The notes under the pieces are model-generated. The model was given only the letters and a program-made list of their open reading frames with translations. It was not told the DNA's origin and did no database searches. Position numbers and translations under genes: made by a program. A stretch of 57,093 nt of DNA. Source: a virus. The DNA is taken from positions 1 through 57,093 of the IMG/VR virus record IMGVR_UViG_3300025168_017853; one strand, 5' to 3'. Shown here piece by piece: positions 15,746 to 24,656 of this stretch. Position 1 is the first letter of the stretch; each line of letters begins with the position of its first letter.

Positions 15746-15931
15746 CTATCCTTTTAATAGCTTAGAATTACTTTTGTTTTCTAAAAGTGTCTTATCTATA
15801 CTGATAATTCTACGATGATTACTAATAACGTTAACTGCTACGTAGATATCACCTTCCTGCAAAACAACTTCATTTTCAGAAATGACGCCTGCAGATCTTA
15901 AGTTTTTTTGAGTGTTTTCGCTAAGATACAT
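15746..15931 (-). CDS. Small hypothetical protein upstream of groEL
   Basis: 61 residues from ATG 15931, chosen over an upstream Met because AAGGAG lies 5 bases before it and the start overlaps the exonuclease stop (TAATG). It has beta-type patterning (SENEVVLQEGDIYVAVNVIS) and ends basic. Only 2 bases separate its stop from groEL, so the two are co-translated. Position suggests a co-chaperonin, but it is much shorter than GroES (about 95) or T4 gp31 (111) and lacks a recognisable mobile loop. Confidence 0.65.
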   Translation of the reverse strand: MYLSENTQKNLRSAGVISENEVVLQEGDIYVAVNVISNHRRIISIDKTLLENKSNSKLLKG

Positions 15932-16728
15932 TATAACTCCTTGAATGTATTGCAGTATTTTTTCCAAGTAGAATCTTTTATCATGGAAGTAAATTCCATT
16001 TTTTCAAACGCTGACTTGAGTGTTGTAAAATCTTCTGATCCTACGTGAGACTCCATTTCGTTCATGCGTTCAGAAAAGTCTACCAACCTTATGAGGTTGA
16101 CATTTCTCTGAAATATATTCATTTTTTCACTATCAGAAAGAAACTCTTTAAGAAGCTTTTCATTCTTAACTAGTTTTGTCGCGGTTTTATCGCCAACTCC
16201 TTTTATTCCTTTAATGTTGTCAGTTGCATCACCTCGAAGTGCTTTCCACATAACATAATCATAGTCAGGTTTTTCAATAAATGATTTTCTAACTGGGTTG
16301 TATATTTTAATATTTTCAAATGCATTAAGCATTTGAATAAAATCAGAGTCAGAAGATATAATTGTGACATCGTCGTTTTGTCTTGCATGAATTGCAGCCA
16401 AAGTTGCAATTGCATCATCACATTCAAGCTTAGGGTGCCTGACTGTTTCAAAGGGAAAGCAATTCTTTATCAGCGAAATAATTGTAGCTTTTTGCTCATG
16501 AAAACTTCTATCTTGCTTTACCCTGTTCCCTTTATACCCACCTTCAGTAAGTTTGTTTCTAAACTCTGGAACACCTTCTAAAACAAAATATACTTTATCA
16601 GGATTAAACTTTTCAACAAGCGGCCTTACACCTCTAAAAAAGTTATAAACAACTGGATTGACTCCTTTTGTGAAACCAGAACGTGCTCTATAGATTAAAT
16701 TATACGCATCAAGAAACAAAACTTTCAT
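15931..16728 (-). CDS. 5'-3' exonuclease / FEN-like nuclease (first copy)
   Basis: 265 residues of the PIN/FLAP nuclease fold: FLDAYNLIYRAR with the first metal Asp, YKGNR, ECDDAIATLAA and ISSDSDFIQ with paired acids, and RGDATDNIKGIKGVGDKTA as the helix-hairpin-helix (H3TH) DNA-binding motif. It is a structure-specific nuclease for RNA-primer removal or recombination. A second, less similar copy is at 54508-55473, so roles may be divided, for example RNase H-like primer removal versus flap processing. There is no polymerase domain attached. Confidence 0.9.
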   Translation of the reverse strand: MKVLFLDAYNLIYRARSGFTKGVNPVVYNFFRGVRPLVEKFNPDKVYFVLEGVPEFRNKLTEGGYKGNRVKQDRSFHEQKATIISLIKNCFPFETVRHPKLECDDAIATLAAIHARQNDDVTIISSDSDFIQMLNAFENIKIYNPVRKSFIEKPDYDYVMWKALRGDATDNIKGIKGVGDKTATKLVKNEKLLKEFLSDSEKMNIFQRNVNLIRLVDFSERMNEMESHVGSEDFTTLKSAFEKMEFTSMIKDSTWKKYCNTFKEL

Positions 16729-17216
16729 TAAACTCTCATCTTATCTAAATCAGATACTTTCATATTGGCCATGACACCATTGCCTATGTCCACCTTTACT
16801 ATATCATCATTTAAAGGAGTTTGCACACTATCTTCTTCTTTAATGTCTTTAGTGTAAGGACTTGTCTTAGAGACGAGTGCTTCATCTTTTTCATGATTAA
16901 GCTCTGTACCAACTGTGTCTTCGATTACACCGTATACATGTTCAGATATTTTCATTGCAGATGAAAGCATCTTATCGATAGCATTTTTTGCATTGCTTAT
17001 CATATGTACCCTTACTTGTTTAATGTTTTCGAATGTTGCACCTTTTAGTTTTGATACATCTACTTTTGTTTTTTCTTCATCTGGCATTTCTGCAATAAAA
17101 GATTTTTCAATCCCCTCAAGTGTTGTTCTAGTAATCTCTTCAACAACTCTAAAGGGGATTACTCTTGCAGTCTCATTACCAACCAAATAAAAAATTTGCC
17201 CGACTTTGTATTTCAT
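16728..17216 (-). CDS. Conserved-looking hypothetical protein
   Basis: 162 residues. The N-terminal half is a compact beta-rich domain (MKYKVGQIFYLVGNETARVI, then FRVVEEITRTTLEGIEKSF). The C-terminal half is acidic and flexible (LNHEKDEALVSKTS) and ends VDIGNGVMANMKVSDLDKMRV. It overlaps the exonuclease start by one base. I cannot name a family or function. Confidence 0.68.
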   Translation of the reverse strand: MKYKVGQIFYLVGNETARVIPFRVVEEITRTTLEGIEKSFIAEMPDEEKTKVDVSKLKGATFENIKQVRVHMISNAKNAIDKMLSSAMKISEHVYGVIEDTVGTELNHEKDEALVSKTSPYTKDIKEEDSVQTPLNDDIVKVDIGNGVMANMKVSDLDKMRV

Positions 17217-17275
17217 AGAATCACCTCAGTGTCTATAATAATACAAAACGAGCAAATTTTTAATTTTAGAAGGAA

Positions 17276-17461
17276 TTATTTTTGTAAAGCTTTTTTAATA
17301 TCTCTTGAAAGAACTAAAACATCCTTACCTGATATTTGTTGAAGGTATGCAGAAAAATCTATCTTTGATAGTTCAGAAGCAAGGCGCCACTCTTCACGAT
17401 GGCCTCCGTGAATTTGAAAAATTCTTACAAGTTCTTTTATTGCAGATTCATGTAATTTCAT
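17276..17461 (-). CDS. Small hypothetical protein with tag-like N-terminus
   Basis: 61 residues, starting MKLHESAIKELVRIFQIHGG, a loose version of the amphipathic N-terminal module without a clear (I/L)xE. It ends ISGKDVLVLSRDIKKALQK. Overlaps the upstream acidic gene by 4 bases (ATGA). No family recognised. Confidence 0.6.
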   Translation of the reverse strand: MKLHESAIKELVRIFQIHGGHREEWRLASELSKIDFSAYLQQISGKDVLVLSRDIKKALQK

Positions 17462-18000
17462 TTAGAGTTTCTAAAACCTATTCCTGGAAATGCAGTATTT
17501 ACAACGCCTTTTCTGCTATTTGTAGGCTTTCGGTCGCCATATACCCAACCTGACGTTAGATTTAGGTCCTTCATAACGTTTTCAACTTCTTCTGCAACAA
17601 TTCTCTTAAGCTTTTGCTCTGCAAGTGTGGCAGGCGAAACTTTTTTTGCTTTTCTTGACTCTGAAAGCATTTTTCTTGCTCTTCTAATTTCCTGGACAAG
17701 CATTGCTTCATCAACTTCAATTAATTCATCCATGTCTTCTTCCATGTCTTCGCCTTCCATGTGATGCATTCCTTCATTTTCTGCATCCATGCCTCTTTCA
17801 TCATCTGCGTCACCGTCAGCTTCCATGTAATGACCGCCTTCTTCAAGTTCCTCAGAAAGTTGTCCTTTTCCGTATCTGTGCTCGCTTTCATCACTAAGCG
17901 GTGTTTCTTCATGATAGCTTCTGTTTGAAGCCTCATTTAAAGTCTTTGTGCCACTCTCAACACCTGCAAGTTTACAAAGTCTGTCTAAGTTGATTTTCAT
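17458..18000 (-). CDS. Acidic virion/prohead-core-like protein
   Basis: 180 residues. It starts MKINLDRLCKLAGVESGTK followed by LNEASNRSYHEE, related in style to the tag, with LNE followed by Ala as a possible protease site. Residues 40-95 are very acidic and Met/His rich (MHHMEGEDMEEDMDELIEVD). The C-terminal third is a charged helix (RRARKMLSESRKAKK) and a short GWVYGDRKP-containing end. Composition resembles prohead core or scaffold proteins. From memory, proteins with the opening pattern LCKLAGV plus LNEAS occur in other marine phages, unassigned. Confidence 0.7.
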   Translation of the reverse strand: MKINLDRLCKLAGVESGTKTLNEASNRSYHEETPLSDESEHRYGKGQLSEELEEGGHYMEADGDADDERGMDAENEGMHHMEGEDMEEDMDELIEVDEAMLVQEIRRARKMLSESRKAKKVSPATLAEQKLKRIVAEEVENVMKDLNLTSGWVYGDRKPTNSRKGVVNTAFPGIGFRNSK

Positions 18001-18020
18001 ACTATCCTCCTAAGATTGTA

Positions 18021-18032
18021 TATTAACTATAC
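18021..18032 (-). promoter_or_regulatory. GTATAGTTAATA promoter-like box upstream of the acidic protein
   Basis: The minus strand reads AAGTATAGTTAATATAC about 25 bases before the ATG at 18000, in the same form as the GTATAGTTAT box before the Fic gene. A short 5-bp inverted repeat GTATA/TATAC flanks it (18018-18032). AGGAGG follows before the ATG. No -35 is evident. Confidence 0.42.
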
Positions 18033-18389
18033 TTGATTTGAGGTTTTTTCTTCAATATTTTTTCTAACATTTGAAGTAAGTAGCCTTCCTGCAGCACTAG
18101 CTTCTTGAAGCGGCTGCAAGCCTAACGAGACTCTTACTTCGTCATACAACTCTGGACTTAAACTTTCTTTTAATACTTTCATATCTGCGTACTGATGCAG
18201 ATCCATTTCAAGAATTGGGACAGGTTCACCATCAAGACCAGGCTCATGCTCGCCTGTCTCTCTGCTTTCAAACATATACATAAGCGAAGGCATTTTTTCT
18301 TCTTTTGGAACCATCACAAAAGGAATTTTGGAACTTCCGCCGTCTTCACTTTCCTCATACATAATTTCTGGAAACCACTTACTTGTCAT
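18027..18389 (-). CDS. Hypothetical protein
   Basis: 120 residues with a proline- and methionine-rich start (IPFVMVPKEEKMPSLMYMF), a middle containing EMDLHQYADMKVLKESLS and a C-terminal ending AGRLLTSNVRKNIEEKTS. Preceded by GGAG. No family recognised. It lies within a run of virion-like genes. Confidence 0.62.
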   Translation of the reverse strand: MTSKWFPEIMYEESEDGGSSKIPFVMVPKEEKMPSLMYMFESRETGEHEPGLDGEPVPILEMDLHQYADMKVLKESLSPELYDEVRVSLGLQPLQEASAAGRLLTSNVRKNIEEKTSNQV

Positions 18390-18454
18390 TTACTTCTCCG
18401 TTAGACAAATAATAATATCTTATAGTGGGTTTGATGTTAAACTAATTTATATTT

Positions 18455-19333
18455 TTAAATACTCAGAGGTTCAGAATTAATCAAGTCAATAATTTTATCT
18501 TTTATTGCATTTGTAACAGGAACATTCTTAGAGTACCCGTCGTTTTCTAATTTTTGAAAATATCTTTCTATTTCATCAAGATAGTATTTTTTATTTTTTC
18601 TTTGACCTACGCCTAAGTGAATTTTTTTTATTTCTCGATAAAGCTCATTAACGTTTTGACTTCTTTGACGAATAACATTGTTTTTAAAATATTCTTTTTC
18701 TTTTATGAATTCTTCATTTATTTCTTCTTTTTCTGCGCCTTTAGCAATTAGATGATATGTTTTAGGAAAAAGAATTTGATAGCTTGCATTCTGGCTTATT
18801 CTTAGCTGGTTAAGCATTTTTTCTGATGATATTTCTATTACTTTAAAAAAACTTGCCAAATCAAAAGCGCCAGGAAGTTGTCTATCTGTATTTTTATCTT
18901 CATACCCGCCTAAGTTTTCAAAATAAGCATCTACTATTTTACAAACAGGCGCAGCTGAAGGAAAAAACATTATATCGAGAGTGTTTTCTATCTTGCTTAT
19001 TATTGCTTCTTTATCACTGGAATTTCCCATAAATTTTCTAATTGCTGTATTGTACTGGAGATTTTCATCAGGTGTCATTGTCATTCCTGTTGATAAAAAT
19101 CTATCAAGCTTTTCAAGAAAAGATTTTTTTGACAGCCCAGTTGGATTAAAATAAAGTGCTCTATTTAAAAAGAATATTATTTTTCCGACCACTGAATTGT
19201 TAGTTGACTTTTTTAAACTTTCTAATTTGCAACGATATCTATCGTCACTAGATCTAAACTCAGGTCCTTCAGGTTTTCTTATCTTAAAAGCTTCTCTAAT
19301 TATTTTTCTAATGCCTTCTTCAGAGAGTATCAT
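18455..19333 (-). CDS. Tagged hypothetical protein
   Basis: 292 residues, starting MILSEEGIRKIIREAFKIRK: the shared N-terminal module with IRE followed by Ala. The body is helical and basic with many aromatic residues (IIFFLNRALYFNP, ILFPKTYHLIAKGAEKEE), and there is a lysine-rich stretch near residue 240 (GVGQRKNKKYYLDEIER). No catalytic motif. Internal virion protein is the working guess, by tag. Confidence 0.75.
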   Translation of the reverse strand: MILSEEGIRKIIREAFKIRKPEGPEFRSSDDRYRCKLESLKKSTNNSVVGKIIFFLNRALYFNPTGLSKKSFLEKLDRFLSTGMTMTPDENLQYNTAIRKFMGNSSDKEAIISKIENTLDIMFFPSAAPVCKIVDAYFENLGGYEDKNTDRQLPGAFDLASFFKVIEISSEKMLNQLRISQNASYQILFPKTYHLIAKGAEKEEINEEFIKEKEYFKNNVIRQRSQNVNELYREIKKIHLGVGQRKNKKYYLDEIERYFQKLENDGYSKNVPVTNAIKDKIIDLINSEPLSI

Positions 19334-19335
19334 TC

Positions 19336-20016
19336 TTAACCTCTTAGCATCATTCTTCTAACTTTTCTTCTTAGCAATGTTAGATCTTGTGACTCGTTTA
19401 CTCTTATTGGAGGGGTTGTGTCTTCCTGTTCTTCTTCACTTGGTTCTTTGGCTTGCGTTTCAGGAGAATCTTCTGCAGGTTCTTCTACAGGCTCTTCAGA
19501 TGGTTCTTCATCTGGAGCTTCTTGTCCTTGAAAACTTATTGAAACAGGAGGCTCGCTAGGATCTTGTGCTTCCTTACCTTGAACCTGACCAGATATAATG
19601 TCAGAAAATGCTTCTAGAAAAACAAAAAGAGCTTTTCTTTCAGCATCAGAAAGCTTATCATAGTAATCTGCTGCTTGCTTTTTAATACCAGAGTCTTTGA
19701 GTGACTTACCAGACCTTAAAGTGTTTATTGCCCGTGTAATGGAGTCAAATGAAACGCCGGCGTCAACAAAATCTTCTTCAGCATCAACTTCTTCAGCATC
19801 AACTTCTTCAGCATCAACTTCTTCTGCCTCAACTTCTTCTTCGTCTTCTTGTTCAGAAAGATTTCCAAATAGTTTTTCATCACTGCTGTATTGACTTAAA
19901 TAGTCCCTTGTTGTAGGATCAGCATTTTCATTTATTCTTTTTGATACTCCGACAGCTTCACTAGAAATAATCTTAAGCAAGCTTAGCAGTTCATTTTCGT
20001 TTTTAATTTTGATCAT
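19336..20016 (-). CDS. Very acidic tagged protein with EEVDA repeats
   Basis: 226 residues. The N-terminus MIKIKNENELLSLLKIISSE is a divergent form of the tag, followed by SKRINENAD. Residues 55-80 have tandem AEEVD repeats encoded by 15-bp DNA repeats. A helical domain around 90-150 is followed by a second acidic, proline-rich stretch (EEPSEEPVEEPAEDSPE), and the end is basic (LTLLRRKVRRMMLRG). Repeated acidic segments and a basic end suggest a core, scaffold or internal protein. It abuts the tagged gene downstream by 2 bases. Confidence 0.72.
   Translation of the reverse strand: MIKIKNENELLSLLKIISSEAVGVSKRINENADPTTRDYLSQYSSDEKLFGNLSEQEDEEEVEAEEVDAEEVDAEEVDAEEDFVDAGVSFDSITRAINTLRSGKSLKDSGIKKQAADYYDKLSDAERKALFVFLEAFSDIISGQVQGKEAQDPSEPPVSISFQGQEAPDEEPSEEPVEEPAEDSPETQAKEPSEEEQEDTTPPIRVNESQDLTLLRRKVRRMMLRG
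19781..19840 (+). repeat. Four tandem 15-bp units in an acidic-repeat coding region
   Basis: Units of GCATCAACTTCTTCA occur at 19781, 19796, 19811 and a variant at 19826 (plus strand). On the minus strand they encode repeated Glu-Glu-Val-Asp-Ala/Ala-Glu. The first units are identical, suggesting recent slippage. Confidence 0.85.
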
Positions 20017-20030
20017 TTTAAATACCTCAA

Positions 20031-20390
20031 TTACTCAACTATAACTATCTTTAATAAATAGCAACTTCTTTCATTTTGTCTAATAAGCTCGTAGTTATCG
20101 TTTTTCACATCCAATGAATTTAGTATTCCATCAGGTGCGTTTATACTAAAGTTAACAACTGAATTTAAAAGTGTTGAAAGGTACCCGTAAGATTCGTGAA
20201 TTTCTATTACGAGTGATTCTACAAAATTTTCTTTTTTAAAGCTTACAAATTTAAAGTTATGAGAAAAATCTTGAAATTTAGCATTGACATAAACTATTTC
20301 ACTTTTTAACTTTTTATTTTTTTCGCTTTCATCAAGTAAGTTTTCTTCTGTTACTCTTCCTTTTAGTTCATCACTGACAAAAAATGACAA
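20031..20390 (-). CDS. Hypothetical protein
   Basis: 119 residues from a TTG start directly after the upstream TAG, with AGGAG 7 bases before it. It is beta-rich (SEIVYVNAKFQDFSHNFKFVSF, shortened here, then GILNSLDVKNDNYELI) and ends CYLLKIVIVE. No family recognised. Tightly coupled to the PCD-like gene upstream. Confidence 0.62.
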   Translation of the reverse strand: MSFFVSDELKGRVTEENLLDESEKNKKLKSEIVYVNAKFQDFSHNFKFVSFKKENFVESLVIEIHESYGYLSTLLNSVVNFSINAPDGILNSLDVKNDNYELIRQNERSCYLLKIVIVE

Positions 20391-20804
20391 CTAAAACTCC
20401 TGAATGAATTTAATATCTTCGTATACTTCATCAATAAATTTTGCTAGCTTAAGATCCATTTCAGATATTTCATTAATATTATGAGTGTAGAGTTCTACTT
20501 TGACATAATCACTACCTACCTCTAAAAGCGGATGATGCATCATAATATCTGACTCTTTAAGTGTTTCTAAAACAAAGTATCTTAAATGTTTATGTTTTTC
20601 AAAAGAAAACCTTTTAGATAAAGCGGTTTTATAGAAGTCAGAAACTTCTTCCCATTCAGATTTACTAGCTTCAACAGGTAATTCAGGAATATTTCTAATT
20701 CCTTGAAATTTATCAGTAAATAAATTTTGCATGCCAGATGAAAAGCCAAAATCTTCATTTAGTATTTTTGACTTTTTTTGTATCTGGCTATATAGGTTTT
20801 TCAT
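20391..20804 (-). CDS. Pterin-4a-carbinolamine dehydratase-like protein
   Basis: 137 residues. Residues 50-130 match the PCD/DCoH pattern: RFSFEKHKHLRYFVLE, then MMHHPLLEVGSDYVKVELYTH (split: HHP at 90-92, V.VEL.TH with His108) and ISEMDLKLAKFIDE. PCD dehydrates 4a-hydroxytetrahydropterin, and the family also has regulatory members. The N-terminal 45 residues are an extension (MKNLYSQIQKKSKILNEDFG) not usual in the family and resembling the tag, ending LNE followed by Asp. Phage role unknown. The three conserved His positions are kept, so activity is possible. Confidence 0.68.
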   Translation of the reverse strand: MKNLYSQIQKKSKILNEDFGFSSGMQNLFTDKFQGIRNIPELPVEASKSEWEEVSDFYKTALSKRFSFEKHKHLRYFVLETLKESDIMMHHPLLEVGSDYVKVELYTHNINEISEMDLKLAKFIDEVYEDIKFIQEF

Positions 20805-20812
20805 TTTTTCCT

Positions 20813-23800
20813 CTACAAGCTTGTGTCTTGAATGTGCATGCCAATTGCTTGTATAACTACATCTCTCATCTGTTTTTTATTTTTAACTAGTTTTTTAACT
20901 TCTTTATCAGAATAGTCCTTAATTGACTCTATTTCTGTTTGAATAGCTGAGTTTATGCCGGTATCAACCTTGTCTGTCATTTCTTTAACATCTGCTTTCT
21001 TACCGTTGATCATTTGGTCGCCTGCTTCAAGTAGTTTATCAAAAATTTGTTTTGCTGTTGCTTTTCTTTCTTCCATTGTTGAAGCGCCGCCGCTATTTTT
21101 ATCAGCAATTGCTGTAAACCAGCACACAAAGTTTTTAGCTGCTGGATTCATTTTTCCAAAGTCAGGCATTCTTTTAACTCTTCCAACAAAAGGATAGATT
21201 GTTTTTATCTGGAAATCTTTCATGTTCTTTTCTAAAAATTTTGCTTTTGTTTCTTTGATACCTAATTCTGTTGCTGTTACGTATGCTGCGTCTTGCGCTT
21301 CTCTTAGATCAATGCCAGAAAATTCAGAACTCATCATTTTAATCATTTCTTTTTCTACTTGAACAGCACTTCTCACAACCTTTGTTGCAATTGCCTTATT
21401 GATACTGTTAAAATCTAAGTCAGGAATTTTTTGAAGGCCGCCGCCGCGAAGAGTTTTGCCCATAATACTACCTACGATATTTCTAACAATACTAGGTCCA
21501 GCAGCACCTGAGTCGACTAAAAAGTCCAAGTCTTCAGATGCAATATTCTGAAGTAGTGTTTCGCCGCCTCTTGTAGCAGGTCTTTCAACTTCATCACTCT
21601 GACCTTCAAAGTCAACTTTTTCTGGCATTCCATAAACTATTCTCGTAACTGCAGAAATACCTACTTCTTCGCTAGCAGCTGCTCTAATTACGTCTGATGC
21701 TAAGTCTTTAACTTGCTGTTCACTATAGTAGGGCGTGTACTTTTTTAAACTTCCTAGTTCTTCTTTTGTTAGTCCAGTACTTTCGATTTCCTTTATTTGT
21801 TTTTCAGCTGTTGGTGCCAGTTCTGACATTATGTCATTATAAACATTGACATAGTTTATATCTTCTGAACTTGCATCGTCATCTTTTAGTGCATCGAAAG
21901 CAAGTTTTTGCTTTCTACTAAGCACTCTGTAGTCATAGTCTCTAAAAGATGAAGAAGAACCATCATCATTCTGCATAATTCTTGAAGCTATTTCGTCTGT
22001 GAATGCTAACTTCTTTTCTTCTTCAGGAATGTTTGGATCTTCTAGTCTTGCTTGAAGATCTGCAAAATCTTCATCTGACATGATTTCGCCTTGTTCTTTT
22101 TCTACGTTTGCTTCTTCAAACTTTTGATCAACGTATGCACTTACATCTTCTACTATATTTTTCTTATCAATTATAAAAGTTGATTTTGCTTTTCCTGTAC
22201 CCTGTGTAAAACTAAAAGAATCATTCCCTGAAAGACCTGCAATTATTTGTTGTATGGCTGAGTCTCTCGCTTCGTTTTCTAAGTCTGAAGATAGCTCTCT
22301 TTTTTCCAGTCTAAACTCATCAGATTTTACAATTGCGTAAGCAACGACTGCATCAACTATGGCCTGTCTAAGTGTTTTTTCTTGCCCTGCATGTTCAATT
22401 TTTTCATTAGGATCTAATCTGCGCTGAGAAAAGACTGTTTTGTTTGGTATGCTAAAAGGTTCTTTTTTAATTTGCGCTGAAAACCCTGTATCTATAATCT
22501 TAGAAAGTGCTTCTGAATCTGAAGCAGCTACGTTTCTTGTGAGTGCACCGTACTTTGGGTCGTAAAGAATTGACTGCACAACTCTATTGGATACTTGGTC
22601 TAAAAATTTAACAATAGTTAAGCCGCTTTGTTCATACTGTGTATAACCTGCGTTAACTAATTCTGCAAACTTATCAGAGACTTCTGATAATGACCCAGCA
22701 CTACCCGATCCGTACTTATTAATAAACTTAATAACCCTAGGTTTCCAGAATTCTTCTGTTTTCTTTTTTGCAGGAAGTTTATAAGTTACTTCATCATTTG
22801 TGTTAATTTCATTATTTAGTATACCTTTCCACGAACTTGCCTCACCTTCTGATGATGTAGACTCTTCAGTACCTGCACCACCATATCCAAATTTTGCTGC
22901 GTGCTGTGTTCCTATTATTCTAGAGACAACATCCATTGAATCAATTACACTTTGCGAAACAGCTTGAAGACCAAACATCTCACCAGATTCTACTTTTGAA
23001 ATTAGGTCACTCCAGTAGTTTTGACTTAGGACTTTTGATCTAGTGCTGTCAGCGTCATCTCTGTCTAAGTCTTTACCTCCACTTGCAATGTCTCCTAGCA
23101 TTTTATCTGCTTCATCATCTGTTAGTTCTGGAAGCTCATCATCATCTTCTAAGTCAATAACATCTGTGTCGAGATTTTTTCTAGTGCTTGCAGAAGCTGT
23201 TGGCGCTGTTGCAAGCTTGCCAGAAGTGCTTGATTCTATTTCATAGCTGCCCTGAAGTGCTGATTCAATCTGATCATAAGAGACACCGTATCTATCAGCA
23301 AGCCTTTGCACGTCTAATGTTAAGTCGTAATAAGGATCTTCTTTAAGCTTTTCAGATATTTCTACAAAAAGAGGATCAGACATCACATCTTCCATGCCTC
23401 CATATCCGCCCAACTCTGAATCAAACTTATCGTCTGTTTGATCCATCCCATCGTATGATGTATCTCTGTATCTATCGTCGCCGTCATCATCAAAAAATCC
23501 GCCAGGTGTATATGCCTCAGCAATCATTGTATCTTCAGCTTTATCCAGAGACATATCCAAGCTTTTATGAAGCAACCTGTAAAAATGTTCAATCTGAGAA
23601 GAAGGTACTTCTTGTGAAATTCTTTCAGCTGCTGCTCTTAATTCTCTCATTGTTGCAGGTACATACTCGGGATCTTCTACAGGAGGTGCTGTAGTAGACA
23701 ACTGTGTTGCCATTTGTGCATCAGGGACAACTGGGCCGTCATTGATGTCAAATGGGTGCACAAAATTTCCACCTGGATTGTCACCGTACGTTCTGTTTTC

Positions 23801-23857
23801 TGTTAGCTTTGACTTTAACAAATTGAACAGTACAGACTTTTTAACTTTTACTTTCAT
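20813..23857 (-). CDS. Very large tagged protein (1014 residues), probable internal virion or core protein
   Basis: The N-terminus MKVKVKKSVLFNLLKSKLTE matches the shared module, with LTE followed by Asn. The remaining about 990 residues are highly charged and helical, with Asp/Glu-rich stretches (LEDDDELPELTDDEADKML near residue 245) and no recognisable catalytic motif. Ser- and Thr-rich linkers and many (I/L)xE triplets occur. It is the largest tagged gene and lies between the PCD-like gene and the spanin-like gene. Size and tag suggest an abundant internal virion component or injected protein. A region around 480-640 may form a globular domain, unassigned. Confidence 0.78.
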   Translation of the reverse strand: MKVKVKKSVLFNLLKSKLTENRTYGDNPGGNFVHPFDINDGPVVPDAQMATQLSTTAPPVEDPEYVPATMRELRAAAERISQEVPSSQIEHFYRLLHKSLDMSLDKAEDTMIAEAYTPGGFFDDDGDDRYRDTSYDGMDQTDDKFDSELGGYGGMEDVMSDPLFVEISEKLKEDPYYDLTLDVQRLADRYGVSYDQIESALQGSYEIESSTSGKLATAPTASASTRKNLDTDVIDLEDDDELPELTDDEADKMLGDIASGGKDLDRDDADSTRSKVLSQNYWSDLISKVESGEMFGLQAVSQSVIDSMDVVSRIIGTQHAAKFGYGGAGTEESTSSEGEASSWKGILNNEINTNDEVTYKLPAKKKTEEFWKPRVIKFINKYGSGSAGSLSEVSDKFAELVNAGYTQYEQSGLTIVKFLDQVSNRVVQSILYDPKYGALTRNVAASDSEALSKIIDTGFSAQIKKEPFSIPNKTVFSQRRLDPNEKIEHAGQEKTLRQAIVDAVVAYAIVKSDEFRLEKRELSSDLENEARDSAIQQIIAGLSGNDSFSFTQGTGKAKSTFIIDKKNIVEDVSAYVDQKFEEANVEKEQGEIMSDEDFADLQARLEDPNIPEEEKKLAFTDEIASRIMQNDDGSSSSFRDYDYRVLSRKQKLAFDALKDDDASSEDINYVNVYNDIMSELAPTAEKQIKEIESTGLTKEELGSLKKYTPYYSEQQVKDLASDVIRAAASEEVGISAVTRIVYGMPEKVDFEGQSDEVERPATRGGETLLQNIASEDLDFLVDSGAAGPSIVRNIVGSIMGKTLRGGGLQKIPDLDFNSINKAIATKVVRSAVQVEKEMIKMMSSEFSGIDLREAQDAAYVTATELGIKETKAKFLEKNMKDFQIKTIYPFVGRVKRMPDFGKMNPAAKNFVCWFTAIADKNSGGASTMEERKATAKQIFDKLLEAGDQMINGKKADVKEMTDKVDTGINSAIQTEIESIKDYSDKEVKKLVKNKKQMRDVVIQAIGMHIQDTSL

Positions 23858-23906
23858 AGAGATCTCCGTTTTTCTTTATTAAGTATCTTCTAAATATAGA
23901 TTTTTA

Positions 23907-24308
23907 TTAATTTGCTGCTTGATTTACAGAATATGTAACAGCAACTGTTGTACCAACGCCTAACATAAATGCGCCGTATGTCGCCCATCTTTGCCACACG
24001 TCTCTTTTTTTATCTTTTTTGATTTGAAGATCACGTGACTTTATCATTATTTGATACATTTCAACTTCAGATTCGTATCTTATATTTAAAAGATCATAAC
24101 TGAGTTGTTGATTTGCTTTAAATTTTTTAAAATCAAATTCTGCATCAATTTCGCATTGTACAATATCTCTTTCGTGCTGAGAAATTATTTCTGCGAGTGC
24201 TTCGTTTGTCAATATTTTACCTGAAAACGGAGCTTGCTCACCTTCTTCTATGTTAACAAAATCAGGATTGGCTAGTGCCAATCCTGATATAAGTAAAAAG
24301 AATTTCAT
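23907..24308 (-). CDS. Membrane protein with signal peptide and C-terminal anchor (spanin-like)
   Basis: 133 residues. It starts with a short secretion-type signal (MKFFLLISGLALANPD). A charged helical middle (about 40-100) follows, then one hydrophobic segment (YGAFMLGVGTTVAVTYSV) at the C-terminus. The motif EGEQAPFSGKILTNEALAE near residue 22 resembles small phage membrane proteins near lysis genes that I recall as unassigned. Signal plus C-terminal anchor is the topology of unimolecular spanins, but there is no lipobox Cys. With the next two genes it may form a lysis cassette. Function inferred from topology and position. Confidence 0.65.
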   Translation of the reverse strand: MKFFLLISGLALANPDFVNIEEGEQAPFSGKILTNEALAEIISQHERDIVQCEIDAEFDFKKFKANQQLSYDLLNIRYESEVEMYQIMIKSRDLQIKKDKKRDVWQRWATYGAFMLGVGTTVAVTYSVNQAAN

Positions 24309-24311
24309 GTT

Positions 24312-24656
24312 TTACTCTCCTTCTAAGTCGTACTCTTCCTTAAGAATATTATCAAGCTTATCAGGATCTTTTAATAATTCTTTTTTTCTTTTAATCATTT
24401 TTTCATCAGCTAATTTTTCTGATTTGCTTCTATCTTTTTCTGCGTTGTTTACTGCTTCTTGGTTTTTTGCAACTGCATTAACAGTTTCTTTTTGCTGTTT
24501 TATTCTTGCTTTTTCTTTTGCACGAGCATCATCTTTAAGAACTTTTTCTCTACTTCCAGAAGTTCCCCACACTACGCCTATTAGTAAAAATAAAAATGCA
24601 ACAAAAATTTCCCAATACTCAATTGCTAATTCTTTGATTTTAATTAAGTATTTCAT
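24312..24656 (-). CDS. Inner-membrane coiled-coil protein, i-spanin-like
   Basis: 114 residues. One N-terminal transmembrane helix (IEYWEIFVAFLFLLIGVVWG) is followed by a long charged coiled coil (KDDARAKEKARIKQQKETVN, onward to the end). This matches Rz/i-spanin topology: cytoplasmic N-terminus, periplasmic coiled coil. It sits 3 bases from the signal-peptide protein and adjoins the holin-like gene. Family homology cannot be shown by eye. Confidence 0.6.
   Translation of the reverse strand: MKYLIKIKELAIEYWEIFVAFLFLLIGVVWGTSGSREKVLKDDARAKEKARIKQQKETVNAVAKNQEAVNNAEKDRSKSEKLADEKMIKRKKELLKDPDKLDNILKEEYDLEGE

Noticed and set aside
15746-15931. GroES co-chaperonin
   Set aside because: Position fits, but the product is 61 residues, without a recognisable mobile loop or roof sequence.
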